Below, in pieces: positions 18,694-27,135 of a stretch of DNA of 64,000 nt (position 1 is the stretch's first letter; every line of letters begins with the position of its first letter). The stretch is from the NCBI RefSeq assembly GCF_029207735.1, contig NZ_CP104395.1, positions 726,692 through 790,691 on the forward strand, read 5' to 3'. A program made the translations under genes and the position numbers. A model generated the notes under the pieces. That model worked only from the letters and a program-made list of their open reading frames with translations. It searched no databases and was not told the DNA's origin. Source of the DNA: Candidatus Nanohalococcus occultus (GTDB taxonomy: Archaea; Nanohalarchaeota; Nanosalinia; Nanosalinales; Nanosalinaceae).

Positions 18694-19644
18694 TCACCGC
18701 GTTCCTAGATCGGCTAGCTTTGCGAGCAGTGCTTCGATCTGGATATCATCGGTTCCGCCTTCCGCGATCCGGAACTCGTATTCAGCGAGGCTATCAACCA
18801 ACTCAAGTTTCTTTCTATCATCGATATCAAGGTCAAAAAGCTCTCTGTGAACCGAAGCGATTACATCCTGGCCGTCAAGACCTCTATCAATCATCAGCTC
18901 ACTTAACTCTTCTCTAGCATCCATGAACTTTCCGGCTAACGCATTTTCCATGATCTTCGTGATCTCCTCTGGTTTAAGAGCTGCGGACGCACTGTAAACA
19001 TCTTGTTCTTCGATATCGCCCGTATTAAGCGAAGTTGTCTGTAGTACATTGGTTACTCTACGCAAGTCTCCCTCAGAAACTCTGAGAACTGCGTCTTTCG
19101 CATCGTCCGAGATCTCGAAGCCTTCCGAGTCTGCGACTCTGTCTATGTACTGTTTGACCTGTTCGTCCGTCAGTCTGTTGAACCGGAATACAGCACATCT
19201 TGACTGGATCGGATCGATTATCTTCGAAGAATAGTTACAGGAGAGTATAAACCGGCAGTTTTCCGAAAACTGCTCCATGGTACGTCTAAGTGCCTGCTGG
19301 GCATCGCTTGTCAGGTTATCTGCCTCATCCAGGAAGATGATCTTGTAATCAGCGTTGACCGGCTTGGTTCTTGCGAAGTTCTTGATCTTTTCTCTGACAA
19401 CGTTGATACCTCTATCGTCGGATGCGTTTGTTTCCATGAAGTTTTGCTTCCATGAATCGCCGTAGAGATCTTTAGCTAACGCTATCGCCGATGTCGTCTT
19501 TCCTGTTCCAGCAGGTCCGGTAAACATCAGGTGAGGGATCGAATCCTGTTCAACGAAGGATTTCAAACGTTCAACTATCTTTTCCTGTCCGACAACCTCG
19601 TCTAAGGTATCAGGCCGGTGTTTTTCGGTCCATACATCGATCAT
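18694..19644 (-). CDS. rfcS: Replication factor C small subunit
   Basis: Clamp loader AAA+ ATPase, 316 residues from the ATG at 19644 (MIDVWTEKHRPDTLDEVVGQ). The longer frame starting with TTG at 19713 adds 23 residues unlike the family and is rejected. Walker A FTGPAGTGKTTSAIAL near 39-54, Walker B IIFLDEADNLTSDAQQALRRTME near 104, and the SRC arginine-finger motif DPIQSRCAVFRF. The minus-strand TATA element just beyond it overlaps the promoter of the divergent kinase gene. Confidence 0.96.
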   Translation of the reverse strand: MIDVWTEKHRPDTLDEVVGQEKIVERLKSFVEQDSIPHLMFTGPAGTGKTTSAIALAKDLYGDSWKQNFMETNASDDRGINVVREKIKNFARTKPVNADYKIIFLDEADNLTSDAQQALRRTMEQFSENCRFILSCNYSSKIIDPIQSRCAVFRFNRLTDEQVKQYIDRVADSEGFEISDDAKDAVLRVSEGDLRRVTNVLQTTSLNTGDIEEQDVYSASAALKPEEITKIMENALAGKFMDAREELSELMIDRGLDGQDVIASVHRELFDLDIDDRKKLELVDSLAEYEFRIAEGGTDDIQIEALLAKLADLGTR

Positions 19645-19723
19645 TTTGCTTTCACCGTTGTCTGTACGTCTATCTGGGAACTGGTTTGATTCATGAATCT
19701 CATACTTTACCAACGACTGCTAA

Positions 19724-19735
19724 CTTTTTATTCTT
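19724..19735. promoter_or_regulatory. Shared AT-rich promoter element, rfcS / AK6-type kinase
   Basis: CTTTTTATTCTT lies about 27 nt before the plus-strand GTG at 19755. Read on the minus strand it gives AATAAAAAG about 85 nt before the rfcS ATG. It is a good leaderless promoter for the kinase. Its use for rfcS would give a leader of about 50 nt and is less certain. Confidence 0.4.
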
Positions 19736-19754
19736 TCGAGAGCCGCTAGAAACT

Positions 19755-20246
19755 GTGAAAGTAACGGTTACAGGCACTCCTGGAACAGGCAAGACATCGG
19801 TCTCCGAGAAGCTCGAAGGATACGAAAAAATACACTTGACGGAGTTCGTGAAAGAACACGGGCTAGGTACTGACGGAGAAGTCTTCGAGGTCGATACTGA
19901 GGCGATGTGTGAAAAGCTAGAGGAAGAAACTTCTGAGGGAGACTACCTGATTGAGGGGCATCTAGCGCACTATATCTCCAGCGATATCTGTATTGTTCTA
20001 AGATGCGACCCTGATGAACTAGAAGAAAGGCTCGGTGAGCGCAGATACTCCGAGAGTAAGGTCAGGGAAAACGTTGAATCCGAGGCAATGGATCTGATAC
20101 TTCAGCAAGCAGTTCAGAACCAAGAAGCCGTTGTGGAGGTCGATACCACGGGCAGAACAGTGGAAGAAACTGTAAAAGCTATAGAAGAAAAGATAAGTGA
20201 GGGGAAAAGTAGTTACGGGAAGGTTGACTGGACTGACAGTCTCTAG
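19755..20246 (+). CDS. AK6/Fap7-type adenylate kinase
   Basis: 163 residues from GTG 19755, chosen because the TATA element sits 27 nt upstream and the family begins right at this point (MKVTVTGTPGTGKTSVSEKL). Walker A is GTPGTGKTS. YLIEGHLAHYI and IVLRCDPDELEERL followed by RRYSESKVRENVESEAMD match the AK6/Fap7 signature well. In eukaryotes and archaea Fap7 acts in small-subunit ribosome maturation as well as nucleotide metabolism. Convergent with the thioredoxin gene with 4 nt overlap. Confidence 0.88.
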   Translation: MKVTVTGTPGTGKTSVSEKLEGYEKIHLTEFVKEHGLGTDGEVFEVDTEAMCEKLEEETSEGDYLIEGHLAHYISSDICIVLRCDPDELEERLGERRYSESKVRENVESEAMDLILQQAVQNQEAVVEVDTTGRTVEETVKAIEEKISEGKSSYGKVDWTDSL

Positions 20247-20554
20247 GTGTTTTTCTCGACGAAATCAAGCAGTTCCTGTTTGCTCATAGCTCCGGACTTC
20301 CGGTCGACTTCCTCGCCGTTTTTCATTACTATTGTTGTCGGCAAGGCTCTGACACCGAGCGATGTTCCTAGCTGCTGATGTGCCTCCATATCAATCTTAC
20401 CGAACTTAACTCCTTCTGTTTCCTCTGAGACTTCTTTGAAGGTTGGAGCGTACTGTTTACACGGTCCGCACCATTCAGCCCAGAAATCGATCACCCATGT
20501 ATCGTCGGAGTTTTTGACGTCCTCGAAGTTATCTTCCGTTATCTCTTCAGGCAT
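20243..20554 (-). CDS. Thioredoxin
   Basis: 103 residues, a single thioredoxin fold with the redox motif FWAEWCGPCKQYAPTF at about 24-39 and the cis-Pro loop VRALPTTIVMKNG near 70-82. A cytosolic dithiol reductant or disulfide exchanger. The minus-strand promoter GATTAAAAACC (20576-20584) is about 27 nt upstream, giving a leaderless transcript. No thioredoxin reductase gene is in the window. Confidence 0.95.
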   Translation of the reverse strand: MPEEITEDNFEDVKNSDDTWVIDFWAEWCGPCKQYAPTFKEVSEETEGVKFGKIDMEAHQQLGTSLGVRALPTTIVMKNGEEVDRKSGAMSKQELLDFVEKNT

Positions 20555-20681
20555 ATACTTTGACGTGCGGCGAGGTTTTTAATCGCCCGTGGTTTCCTCT
20601 CCGATAGTACAAACAGGACAAAATAGACGGCGTAAAAAGCGTTTGGCAAAACCCTTCTATGTCCGGATACCCCCATACATG

Positions 20682-20691
20682 TTTACTTAAG
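20682..20691 (+). promoter_or_regulatory. TATA element of E1-like gene
   Basis: TTTACTTAAG centred about 27 nt before the ATG at 20714, implying a leaderless message. Confidence 0.5.
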
Positions 20692-20713
20692 ACTGTAAAA
20701 CTGGTTCGGATAC

Positions 20714-21652
20714 ATGTACTCCCGTTTCAAAGCCCTGGGAAACTACGGAGAAGACGAACTTGAGAAATTACAGGATTCTACGGTCGCAGTCATAGGCCTG
20801 GGCGCTACCGGATCAGTGATAGCCGAGCATCTGGCACGCCACGGCGTTAAACTGGTTTTGATAGACCGAGACTATCTTGAACCTAATGACTGCTATTCCT
20901 CTAATCTTTACACGCCTAAAGAGTGTGAAAAACACGTACCGAAGGCGGAGGCCGCAGCCAAGAAGCTGGGAGACCATACACAGACAGAATCAAAAGTTAC
21001 AAGCTTGAACCCGGAAAATATCGGTGTTCTGGACGGCGTTGATCTGATTGTGGACGGAACTGACAACATGGAAACACGGCTCCTGATAAACGAGTACAGC
21101 AAGAAAAACAACGTTCCCTGGATCTATACAGCGGCTTTAGGTGAGAAAGGTTATTCGATGCTGTTTGATGAAAACTGTTTCAACTGTGTGTTTGAAGACA
21201 TCTCGCCTGGGACGGTCGGTACCTGTGAGACCGATGGAATACTTAGAGAAGTCTCAACTATCGCCGGATCAGTCTCCGCCAGAAAAGCAGTCGAATACCT
21301 GACAGATAAATCCCCGGAACAGTGTCTTTACGGCGTCCATATGGATCGAAAACTGGAGGTCGAATCCTCAGGATGCGAGGTATGTAATAGGGAAAACTTC
21401 CCGCACCTTGAATCCCAGAGCAAAGTCTCTTCCGTCTGTGGGAAAAACAAATACGAGATACGTAGAGAAATCCCTGCTTCCGGCTTCGAACGTATTAAAC
21501 AGTCCGGAGAGAGAATTGAGGAAAACAAGTACCTAGTTAGAGCAGTGATTAACGGAAAAGAGTTCGTAGCTTTTAGATCAGGTCGAGCGATTATTGAGGC
21601 AGAAGACGAAGGTCATGCCGAGGAGCTGTTCGCAGAAGTCATAGGGCTTTAA
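20714..21652 (+). CDS. ThiF/MoeB/E1-like adenylating protein
   Basis: 312 residues. Rossmann nucleotide site VIGLGATGSVIAEHLARHGV near 27-46, followed by LIDRDYLEPNDCYSSNLYT, the region that in E1 enzymes carries the SNL-(N)RQ motif; here the Arg and Gln are missing. A zinc site is suggested by NCFNC near 155 and SGCEVCN near 220. TCETDGIL may hold the catalytic Cys. The last 75 residues form an extra domain. E1-like proteins adenylate the C-terminal Gly-Gly of ubiquitin-like or sulfur-carrier proteins. No such partner is visible nearby, so the substrate is open. Confidence 0.82.
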   Translation: MYSRFKALGNYGEDELEKLQDSTVAVIGLGATGSVIAEHLARHGVKLVLIDRDYLEPNDCYSSNLYTPKECEKHVPKAEAAAKKLGDHTQTESKVTSLNPENIGVLDGVDLIVDGTDNMETRLLINEYSKKNNVPWIYTAALGEKGYSMLFDENCFNCVFEDISPGTVGTCETDGILREVSTIAGSVSARKAVEYLTDKSPEQCLYGVHMDRKLEVESSGCEVCNRENFPHLESQSKVSSVCGKNKYEIRREIPASGFERIKQSGERIEENKYLVRAVINGKEFVAFRSGRAIIEAEDEGHAEELFAEVIGL

Positions 21653-21681
21653 GTTGATTCCAGAACTATAATTTGGTGCGG

Positions 21682-22527
21682 ATGAGCGACTATATCGACT
21701 ATGTAGGGGTTTTCTCGCTTTCGATACTGGCAGTATCAGCCAGCTACTTCCTAGATTTAAACAATACTTTAACGCTGATAACACTGGTCTTAATACCGGC
21801 AAGCATGGGATTTACCGCCTACATTTCAAAAGACGGTTTTTCCACAGCCTCGCTTTCATCCGTTATCTGTTTATTCCTGGCAGGATTTAATCCGCTTGTA
21901 ACTCTTGTAGCAGGAGTTGTAGCGGTTGTCAACCCATTAGTATCTGTTTTCGCAGGCGGAGATAGCTTCAAGGACCTCTTCAATTCAGCGGCACTTCCAT
22001 TACTCTTGGCAGGTCTGATTGTAGGCTCCGGTGTCTACGGAGCCACACAGTACGATCAATCCATACAGACAACGGTTGAAGACACTACGGTAGATCTCGT
22101 ATCAGCCCAAGCCGATCTTATGCTGGAAAACACCGAGATGATCTCAGGCAGCCAAGACCGGCAGGTAGAAGCCATGAAAAACGTTTCCCGCACCTCAGTG
22201 CTTTTAACTGAGAGAACAGTTTTGAACAATATGAGCGGGCGACTGGACCAAGCCCAGCTTATGGAACTCAGAAACTCATTTGACTATGCGGAAAACTCTG
22301 TTCCCGGACGTTTCAACACCACCTCTCAAAGCCAGTCCGGCTCCCCAGAACAGATGATCTCCGATCAGGTCGAATCCGGGCTTAGAGAACTGATCACTCC
22401 GAGGACGATGATCGCCGTAATACCGCTTCTAGGATTAGGATTTTACAGTCTAAGCCCGTTTGTAGGTTTGCTATCCGGTGCTTTCGGAGTTATTTTCCGG
22501 GAGATACTCGAACGGATGAGGTCTTAA
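21682..22527 (+). CDS. Multi-pass membrane protein of unknown function
   Basis: About 281 residues from ATG 21682 (GTG 21676 is also possible). Four to five hydrophobic segments fill residues 1-125 (VFSLSILAVSASYFL, LTLITLVLIPASMGF, VICLFLAGFNPLV, LLLAGLIVGSGVYG). A polar extracellular-type domain of about 125 residues rich in Gln, Ser and Met follows, and one or two helices close the chain (FYSLSPFVGLLSGAFGVIF). I do not recognise the family. It sits between the E1-like gene and lhr. Confidence 0.7.
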   Translation: MSDYIDYVGVFSLSILAVSASYFLDLNNTLTLITLVLIPASMGFTAYISKDGFSTASLSSVICLFLAGFNPLVTLVAGVVAVVNPLVSVFAGGDSFKDLFNSAALPLLLAGLIVGSGVYGATQYDQSIQTTVEDTTVDLVSAQADLMLENTEMISGSQDRQVEAMKNVSRTSVLLTERTVLNNMSGRLDQAQLMELRNSFDYAENSVPGRFNTTSQSQSGSPEQMISDQVESGLRELITPRTMIAVIPLLGLGFYSLSPFVGLLSGAFGVIFREILERMRS

Positions 22528-22549
22528 GATTTATCCGACGAAAAACAGT

Positions 22550-25237
22550 ATGCCTGAGATAAAATTTGAAACTGAAGAATCAGCCTCCGATACCTTACCC
22601 GAGGACTTCGAGCCTTACGTCAAAGAATGGTTCAACGAGAAGTTTCCGGGGCTTTCAGCTCCACAGAGACATTCCTTCGATCTAATTCATGAAGATAAAA
22701 ATTCGTTGATCTGTGCGCCGACAGGATCAGGTAAGACCCTTTCCGCGTTCATGTCGGTTCTGAACCATCTTTTCGAGATGGGAAACAACGGCGAGCTAGA
22801 TGATGAAATCTATGCCGTCTACATCTCACCTCTCCGTGCGTTAAACAACGATATTCAGAGAAACCTACAGGAGCCTCTTGCCGGAATAAAACAGACCGCC
22901 GAGGAGCTAGGTTACGATGTACCGGAGGTTCGGTCCGCCGTCCGAACAGGAGATACCTCCGACAAGGAACGGAGAGAGATGGTCGATAACCCGCCGCACA
23001 TACTGATCACAACCCCAGAATCGCTTGGAATACTGCTTAACTCACCGAAGTTCAGGGAAAACTTCAGGAACGTAAAATACAGCATAGTAGATGAGATCCA
23101 CTCGTTGTGCGAGAACAAACGAGGAGTCCACCTATCGCTTTCAATGGAGAGACTCGAAGAGATGGCAAACACCTCTCCGACCCGGATAGGACTGAGTGCG
23201 ACACAGGCACCAATAGATGAGATCGCAAAATACCTTGTAGGATACGAACACAGCCAAGAACTTTACGAGAAAGAAGCACAGGATGGCTCGAAGGTAACCG
23301 CCTCCGAAGAAGCCGCGCCGGATGAGTTTGAATCACGTGGCTGTCACATAGTCGATGTCGCAGCATCGAAGGAGATAGACTTAGAGACCGTATCGCCAGT
23401 CAAGGACCTCATAAACACTCTCGGAGGGGAGATACGGGAAGCGATGTACGATCAGATCCATAACATGGTCGAAGATCACAAGTCAACTATAATATTTACC
23501 AACACCCGGAGTGCGACCGAAAGGATTGTTAACAACTTACAGGAACGGTTCCCGGATTACTACGAGGACAATATCGGAGCGCACCACTCTTCTATGAGCC
23601 ATGAGGTACGTTTGGATGTAGAAGAGCGGTTGAAAAAAGGAGAACTGGAGGTAGCGGTGACCTCGACATCTCTGGAGCTGGGAATCGACATCGGATCAGT
23701 TGATTTAGTCTTACAGCTTGGCTCGCCGAAAGGCGTGGCCCGCGGGCTTCAGAGAATCGGTAGAAGCGGCCACCAGATCGGAGAGACCGCGAAAGGAAAG
23801 ATGATCGTAACCGACAGAGACGATGCCGTCGAATGTTCTGTACTCGCAAAATGTGCGAAGGAAGATGATCTGGACAAGATTCAGATACCGACACGTTGCC
23901 TAGATGTTTTAGCCCAGCAGATCGTTGGGATGGCATGTAACAAGCGCTGGGATATCGAACACGCGTTGAACACGGTAAGAAAATCTTACTGTTACCGCAG
24001 ACTTGATCGAGAGGACTTTGAGAACGTTTTAACGTATCTGGCGGGAGAGTACGAGCTGGAGGATCAAAACGTTTACCGTAAGATCTGGTGGGATCACGAG
24101 GCCGGTTTGATGGGTCGAAGCGGGAAGATGACACGCGTAATATATATGACGAACATCGGGACGATACCTGACGAATCCGGTTACGATGTAAAGACTCGCA
24201 GCGGCGATTTCATCGGCCAGCTCGAAGAAGAGTTCCTTGACCGTTTGACGAAAGGCGATATCTTCACCTTAGGCGGTAAGACCTACGAGTTCCGGTACGC
24301 AAAGGGAATGAAGGTGTTTGTCGATGCGAAACCACAGAAACAGCCGACAGTACCAAGCTGGTACTCCGAGCGTCTGCCGCTTTCCTACGATCTCGGGATC
24401 GATATCGGTCGTTTCCGGAAGGATGTAGCAGAACAGATCAGGCTTGGTGCCGGAGACGATGCGATCATTCAGTGGATAATGCACAACTACTATTTAGATG
24501 AAAACACTGCGCATGCAATCTTCCAGTACGTAAAACAGCAGCAAAACTACATGGGAAAGGTCTCGGACCACAAAGACATTGTGATCGAAAAATACGTCGA
24601 CGATGACGGACGGCAAAACTACATTTTCCAGACAATCTACGGCCGCCGAACCCACGATGCGCTGGCCCGGATAATGGCCCACATGCTCCAGAAACGGATA
24701 GGATCGAACATCGGAATGGTTATAGATGATAACGGATTCATACTCGTAACTCCGCGAAGGCCGATCGATATCGATAGATTGATCGAACAGGTCTGTGAAT
24801 GTGACTTGGAAGAAGAGCTGAAAGCAGCGGTGAAAAAAACCGAGCTGATGAAAAGACGGTTTAGACACGTCGGCGGGCGCTCTTTGATGATTCTACGGAA
24901 CTACCAGGGTAACTCGAAGACGGTCGGACAACAGCAGATGAAAGGACATTTCCTGCTTTCAGTTATCCGGAACCAGCACAACGAAGACTTTCCGATGATC
25001 AAAGAAACCTACCGGGAGATCATGGAGGATGCTATGGACATCAAACATACAAAGGAAGTGGTCGAAGGCCTAGAAAGCGAGGAAATCAGCTATGAGGTTA
25101 AAGATCAGCGCGGTGCGCCCTCTCCTTTCAGCCACAATCTGTTGTTACAGGGATCGACTGATACCGTAAAGATGGAAGACCGGAAAGAGCGATTGAAACA
25201 GCTACACGAGAAAGTGATGGAAAGTATCGAGGACTAA
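22550..25237 (+). CDS. lhr: Lhr-type superfamily 2 helicase
   Basis: 895 residues, DNA/RNA helicase related to Lhr, implicated in repair and RNA metabolism. Motifs in order: Q-like LSAPQRHSF, Walker A CAPTGSGKTLSAF near 57-69, Ia YISPLRALNND, II VDEIHSLCE, III GLSATQAP, IV-V TSTSLELGIDIGSVD, and VI LQRIGRSGHQIG near 400. The C-terminal half has the winged-helix and Lhr-core beta domain (VGGRSLMILRNYQG region). Lhr-core length is normal. Tail overlaps the minus-strand microprotein gene by 4 nt. Confidence 0.93.
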   Translation: MPEIKFETEESASDTLPEDFEPYVKEWFNEKFPGLSAPQRHSFDLIHEDKNSLICAPTGSGKTLSAFMSVLNHLFEMGNNGELDDEIYAVYISPLRALNNDIQRNLQEPLAGIKQTAEELGYDVPEVRSAVRTGDTSDKERREMVDNPPHILITTPESLGILLNSPKFRENFRNVKYSIVDEIHSLCENKRGVHLSLSMERLEEMANTSPTRIGLSATQAPIDEIAKYLVGYEHSQELYEKEAQDGSKVTASEEAAPDEFESRGCHIVDVAASKEIDLETVSPVKDLINTLGGEIREAMYDQIHNMVEDHKSTIIFTNTRSATERIVNNLQERFPDYYEDNIGAHHSSMSHEVRLDVEERLKKGELEVAVTSTSLELGIDIGSVDLVLQLGSPKGVARGLQRIGRSGHQIGETAKGKMIVTDRDDAVECSVLAKCAKEDDLDKIQIPTRCLDVLAQQIVGMACNKRWDIEHALNTVRKSYCYRRLDREDFENVLTYLAGEYELEDQNVYRKIWWDHEAGLMGRSGKMTRVIYMTNIGTIPDESGYDVKTRSGDFIGQLEEEFLDRLTKGDIFTLGGKTYEFRYAKGMKVFVDAKPQKQPTVPSWYSERLPLSYDLGIDIGRFRKDVAEQIRLGAGDDAIIQWIMHNYYLDENTAHAIFQYVKQQQNYMGKVSDHKDIVIEKYVDDDGRQNYIFQTIYGRRTHDALARIMAHMLQKRIGSNIGMVIDDNGFILVTPRRPIDIDRLIEQVCECDLEEELKAAVKKTELMKRRFRHVGGRSLMILRNYQGNSKTVGQQQMKGHFLLSVIRNQHNEDFPMIKETYREIMEDAMDIKHTKEVVEGLESEEISYEVKDQRGAPSPFSHNLLLQGSTDTVKMEDRKERLKQLHEKVMESIED

Positions 25238-25485
25238 GAAGCCGGCTCAGCGCAAATATCGATGTAGAAACCGGCTCCATCCGCCAAAAACTGTGTAGCA
25301 GGCACATGAAAATAGCCTTTCCTCACAGGCGCATCCATTAAAGGATAGGAACTGGAGTTCATCTCTGGATCGAAACCTACAGCCGCTTCACAGTGCATAA
25401 AGTACCGGACCCTGAGAAAAACTAAGATAGAGACGAAAAATACCACTAAAAGGAAAACCAAGACCAAAGTTTTCTTTTTCATCAA
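25234..25485 (-). CDS. Membrane microprotein A (protease-flanking family)
   Basis: 83 residues: a basic start, one transmembrane helix (LVLVFLLVVFFVSILVF), then an extracytoplasmic domain of about 55 residues with two motifs, RVRYFMHCEAAVGF and GYFHVPATQFLADGAGFYIDIC. The two Cys could pair. It is a clear paralogue of the protein at 26742-27101 on the other side of the protease gene. It overlaps the protease stop by 4 nt, so it is co-translated with the protease. Function unknown; see findings. Confidence 0.75.
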   Translation of the reverse strand: MMKKKTLVLVFLLVVFFVSILVFLRVRYFMHCEAAVGFDPEMNSSSYPLMDAPVRKGYFHVPATQFLADGAGFYIDICAEPAS

Positions 25486-26630
25486 GAATTTCCGGCGAAA
25501 AACCCGTTTAACTTATTCTCAACGGTATTAGCAGTCGTAGATTTTGACCTAGCACCGTCATCTACATCCATAAATCGAATTCCTGCGATGTATGCCTCGC
25601 CATCTTCAACCTTAAATAGAGGTCCTCCAGAATCACCTGGCTGAACCCCTGTAGTAGTGGTCACTGACGTAGTACCTGATCCTTGAACTCCTGTAATATA
25701 GCCAGAGCTCTGACAGGTTGTTCGGCCATGGCCCAGCAGCTCAAAAGATTCATTACCAACGTTATTTACTAATTCGGCATCAGAAACAATCCCTCTTAAT
25801 CCATATTCTTTTGTCGATCCATCTGAACCCGTGATAAAACCCGAGGTAGACTCACTACTGGTTGGTTCGATGAAAGCATAATCTAAATCTGCTAAATCAA
25901 AATGTGCTTGTCTAGCGACACCAAAAGGATCTGTGACCTCTCCAGCATCCTGATGTATCTCATTTCCCACAGAACCTCCTATATCTTTGACAACGTGACC
26001 GGCCGTGACCCATCCGCCTCCATACTCATTGGAGTAGAAAGCCGCAGCCAAAGTACCTGTTTCATTTTGTTTACTCGGGACTTCCAAAGACGCACCTCCA
26101 GGAATATAATCAAAATTGGTGCTACTACACGAGGTCAGCTTACGATTTTGAGTTTCAACTTTAACTGGAACCCGCGATCTTTCAAACCGATCATTCTCAA
26201 ATTTAAAGCCCCCACCTGTTTCAGCAGGAACCAATTTTTCAATTTCCTCTCTATCATTTTCAGTTGAACCCAACTCAGGCATGTAAACTGCCACTCCGAA
26301 GCCGGTAGGGCTATCTTCCATCTGTTCGAAAGCAACTGAGGCCTCATCATACTGAGAAAGTTTCTCATCTATCTGCTCTTTAACATCGAATGTAGACCAC
26401 CTTCTCTCAAAATCTTCTCTGCCGATCTTATTATAGAAAGGCTCTCTTTCTCCAGGTTTACCGCCTTCCACATTCTCCCAGCCCGCAATATAGGCGACTT
26501 CTTTAGAAGGATCGTACTCTATATCGCCGACTTGTTGGAGATCACGACCATCAATAACCCCTAGACCAAGTCCAGCTCCGACAGATTTTAGAAACGCTCT
26601 ACGGTCTGTGTTTGAACCATAATCAGCCAT
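25482..26630 (-). CDS. Tat-exported trypsin-like serine protease
   Basis: 382 residues. The N-terminus contains a twin-arginine signal (TDRRAFLKSVGAGLGLG), so the protein is exported folded by Tat, the common route in halophiles. The C-terminal half is a chymotrypsin-fold protease with His in GGWVTAGHVV, Asp in LADLDYAFIEP and Ser in QPGDSGGPLF. Residues about 40-165 form an extra N-terminal part, perhaps a propeptide. Two Cys flank the domain start (TSCSSTN) and one is near GRTTCQSSGY. Codon use looks more AT-rich than the neighbours, by eye. It is flanked by two paralogous microproteins on the same strand. Confidence 0.9.
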   Translation of the reverse strand: MADYGSNTDRRAFLKSVGAGLGLGVIDGRDLQQVGDIEYDPSKEVAYIAGWENVEGGKPGEREPFYNKIGREDFERRWSTFDVKEQIDEKLSQYDEASVAFEQMEDSPTGFGVAVYMPELGSTENDREEIEKLVPAETGGGFKFENDRFERSRVPVKVETQNRKLTSCSSTNFDYIPGGASLEVPSKQNETGTLAAAFYSNEYGGGWVTAGHVVKDIGGSVGNEIHQDAGEVTDPFGVARQAHFDLADLDYAFIEPTSSESTSGFITGSDGSTKEYGLRGIVSDAELVNNVGNESFELLGHGRTTCQSSGYITGVQGSGTTSVTTTTGVQPGDSGGPLFKVEDGEAYIAGIRFMDVDDGARSKSTTANTVENKLNGFFAGNS

Positions 26631-26741
26631 ACGTCGAATTTCAATCTCCGTATTAATAACGACTTATTTAGATAAACTCAATGCTTGTACACGACCCGAT
26701 AAGGCACTTTTTTCAAATTGTAGAACTAAGAAAATTAAAGA

Positions 26742-27101
26742 CTAGGTCATCTGTGATGCGTTGGGCATTGGCTCTACGACAGCATCATTATCACACATCT
26801 TGATGTAGTGGCCGCCTTCTCCCGAAATGAACTGTGTTGCTGGAATATGAAGATACCCTGGTTTTTCCGGAGCCTCCCCTAGTTTATACTGGCCGTTAGG
26901 ACCTACCTCGCTCGAGTTGACCCATCCAACAGCCGACTCACAGTGCATGAAATACCTAAATCGGACAAAGCCTAGGATAAGTATCAGGCTCAGAGATATC
27001 ACTACAAGAAACAACATCTTTCGCTTGCCAAATTCCGGACAACTTCTCACAGACCAGAGTTGATTATAGGCAATTAAGTGAACTGTTGAACTACAACGCA
27101 T
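26742..27101 (-). CDS. Membrane microprotein B (protease-flanking family)
   Basis: 119 residues from the ATG at 27101, with a minus-strand TATA element about 27 nt upstream (27119-27131). A start at the internal ATG 27017 (MLFLVVISL) would give 91 residues, nearer to its paralogue. One transmembrane helix (LFLVVISLSLILILGFV) is followed by RFRYFMHCESAVGW and GYLHIPATQFISGEGGHYIKMC, the same two motifs as in microprotein A. A T-rich stretch downstream (minus strand, around 26710) may end its transcript before the protease gene. Confidence 0.7.
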   Translation of the reverse strand: MRCSSTVHLIAYNQLWSVRSCPEFGKRKMLFLVVISLSLILILGFVRFRYFMHCESAVGWVNSSEVGPNGQYKLGEAPEKPGYLHIPATQFISGEGGHYIKMCDNDAVVEPMPNASQMT

Positions 27102-27118
27102 ACCGTTAAAATTCGCGG

Positions 27119-27131
27119 CCTATAAACTATA
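27119..27131 (-). promoter_or_regulatory. TATA element of microprotein B
   Basis: Minus-strand CTATAGTTTATAG, near-palindromic, about 27 nt before the ATG at 27101. The divergent plus-strand gene at 27136 more likely uses TTAAAA near 27106-27111. Confidence 0.45.
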
Positions 27132-27135
27132 GGTA

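Noticed and set aside
19538-19552. GGGATCGAATCC resembling a tRNA T-arm
   Set aside because: It is inside the rfcS coding sequence, with no cloverleaf around it.
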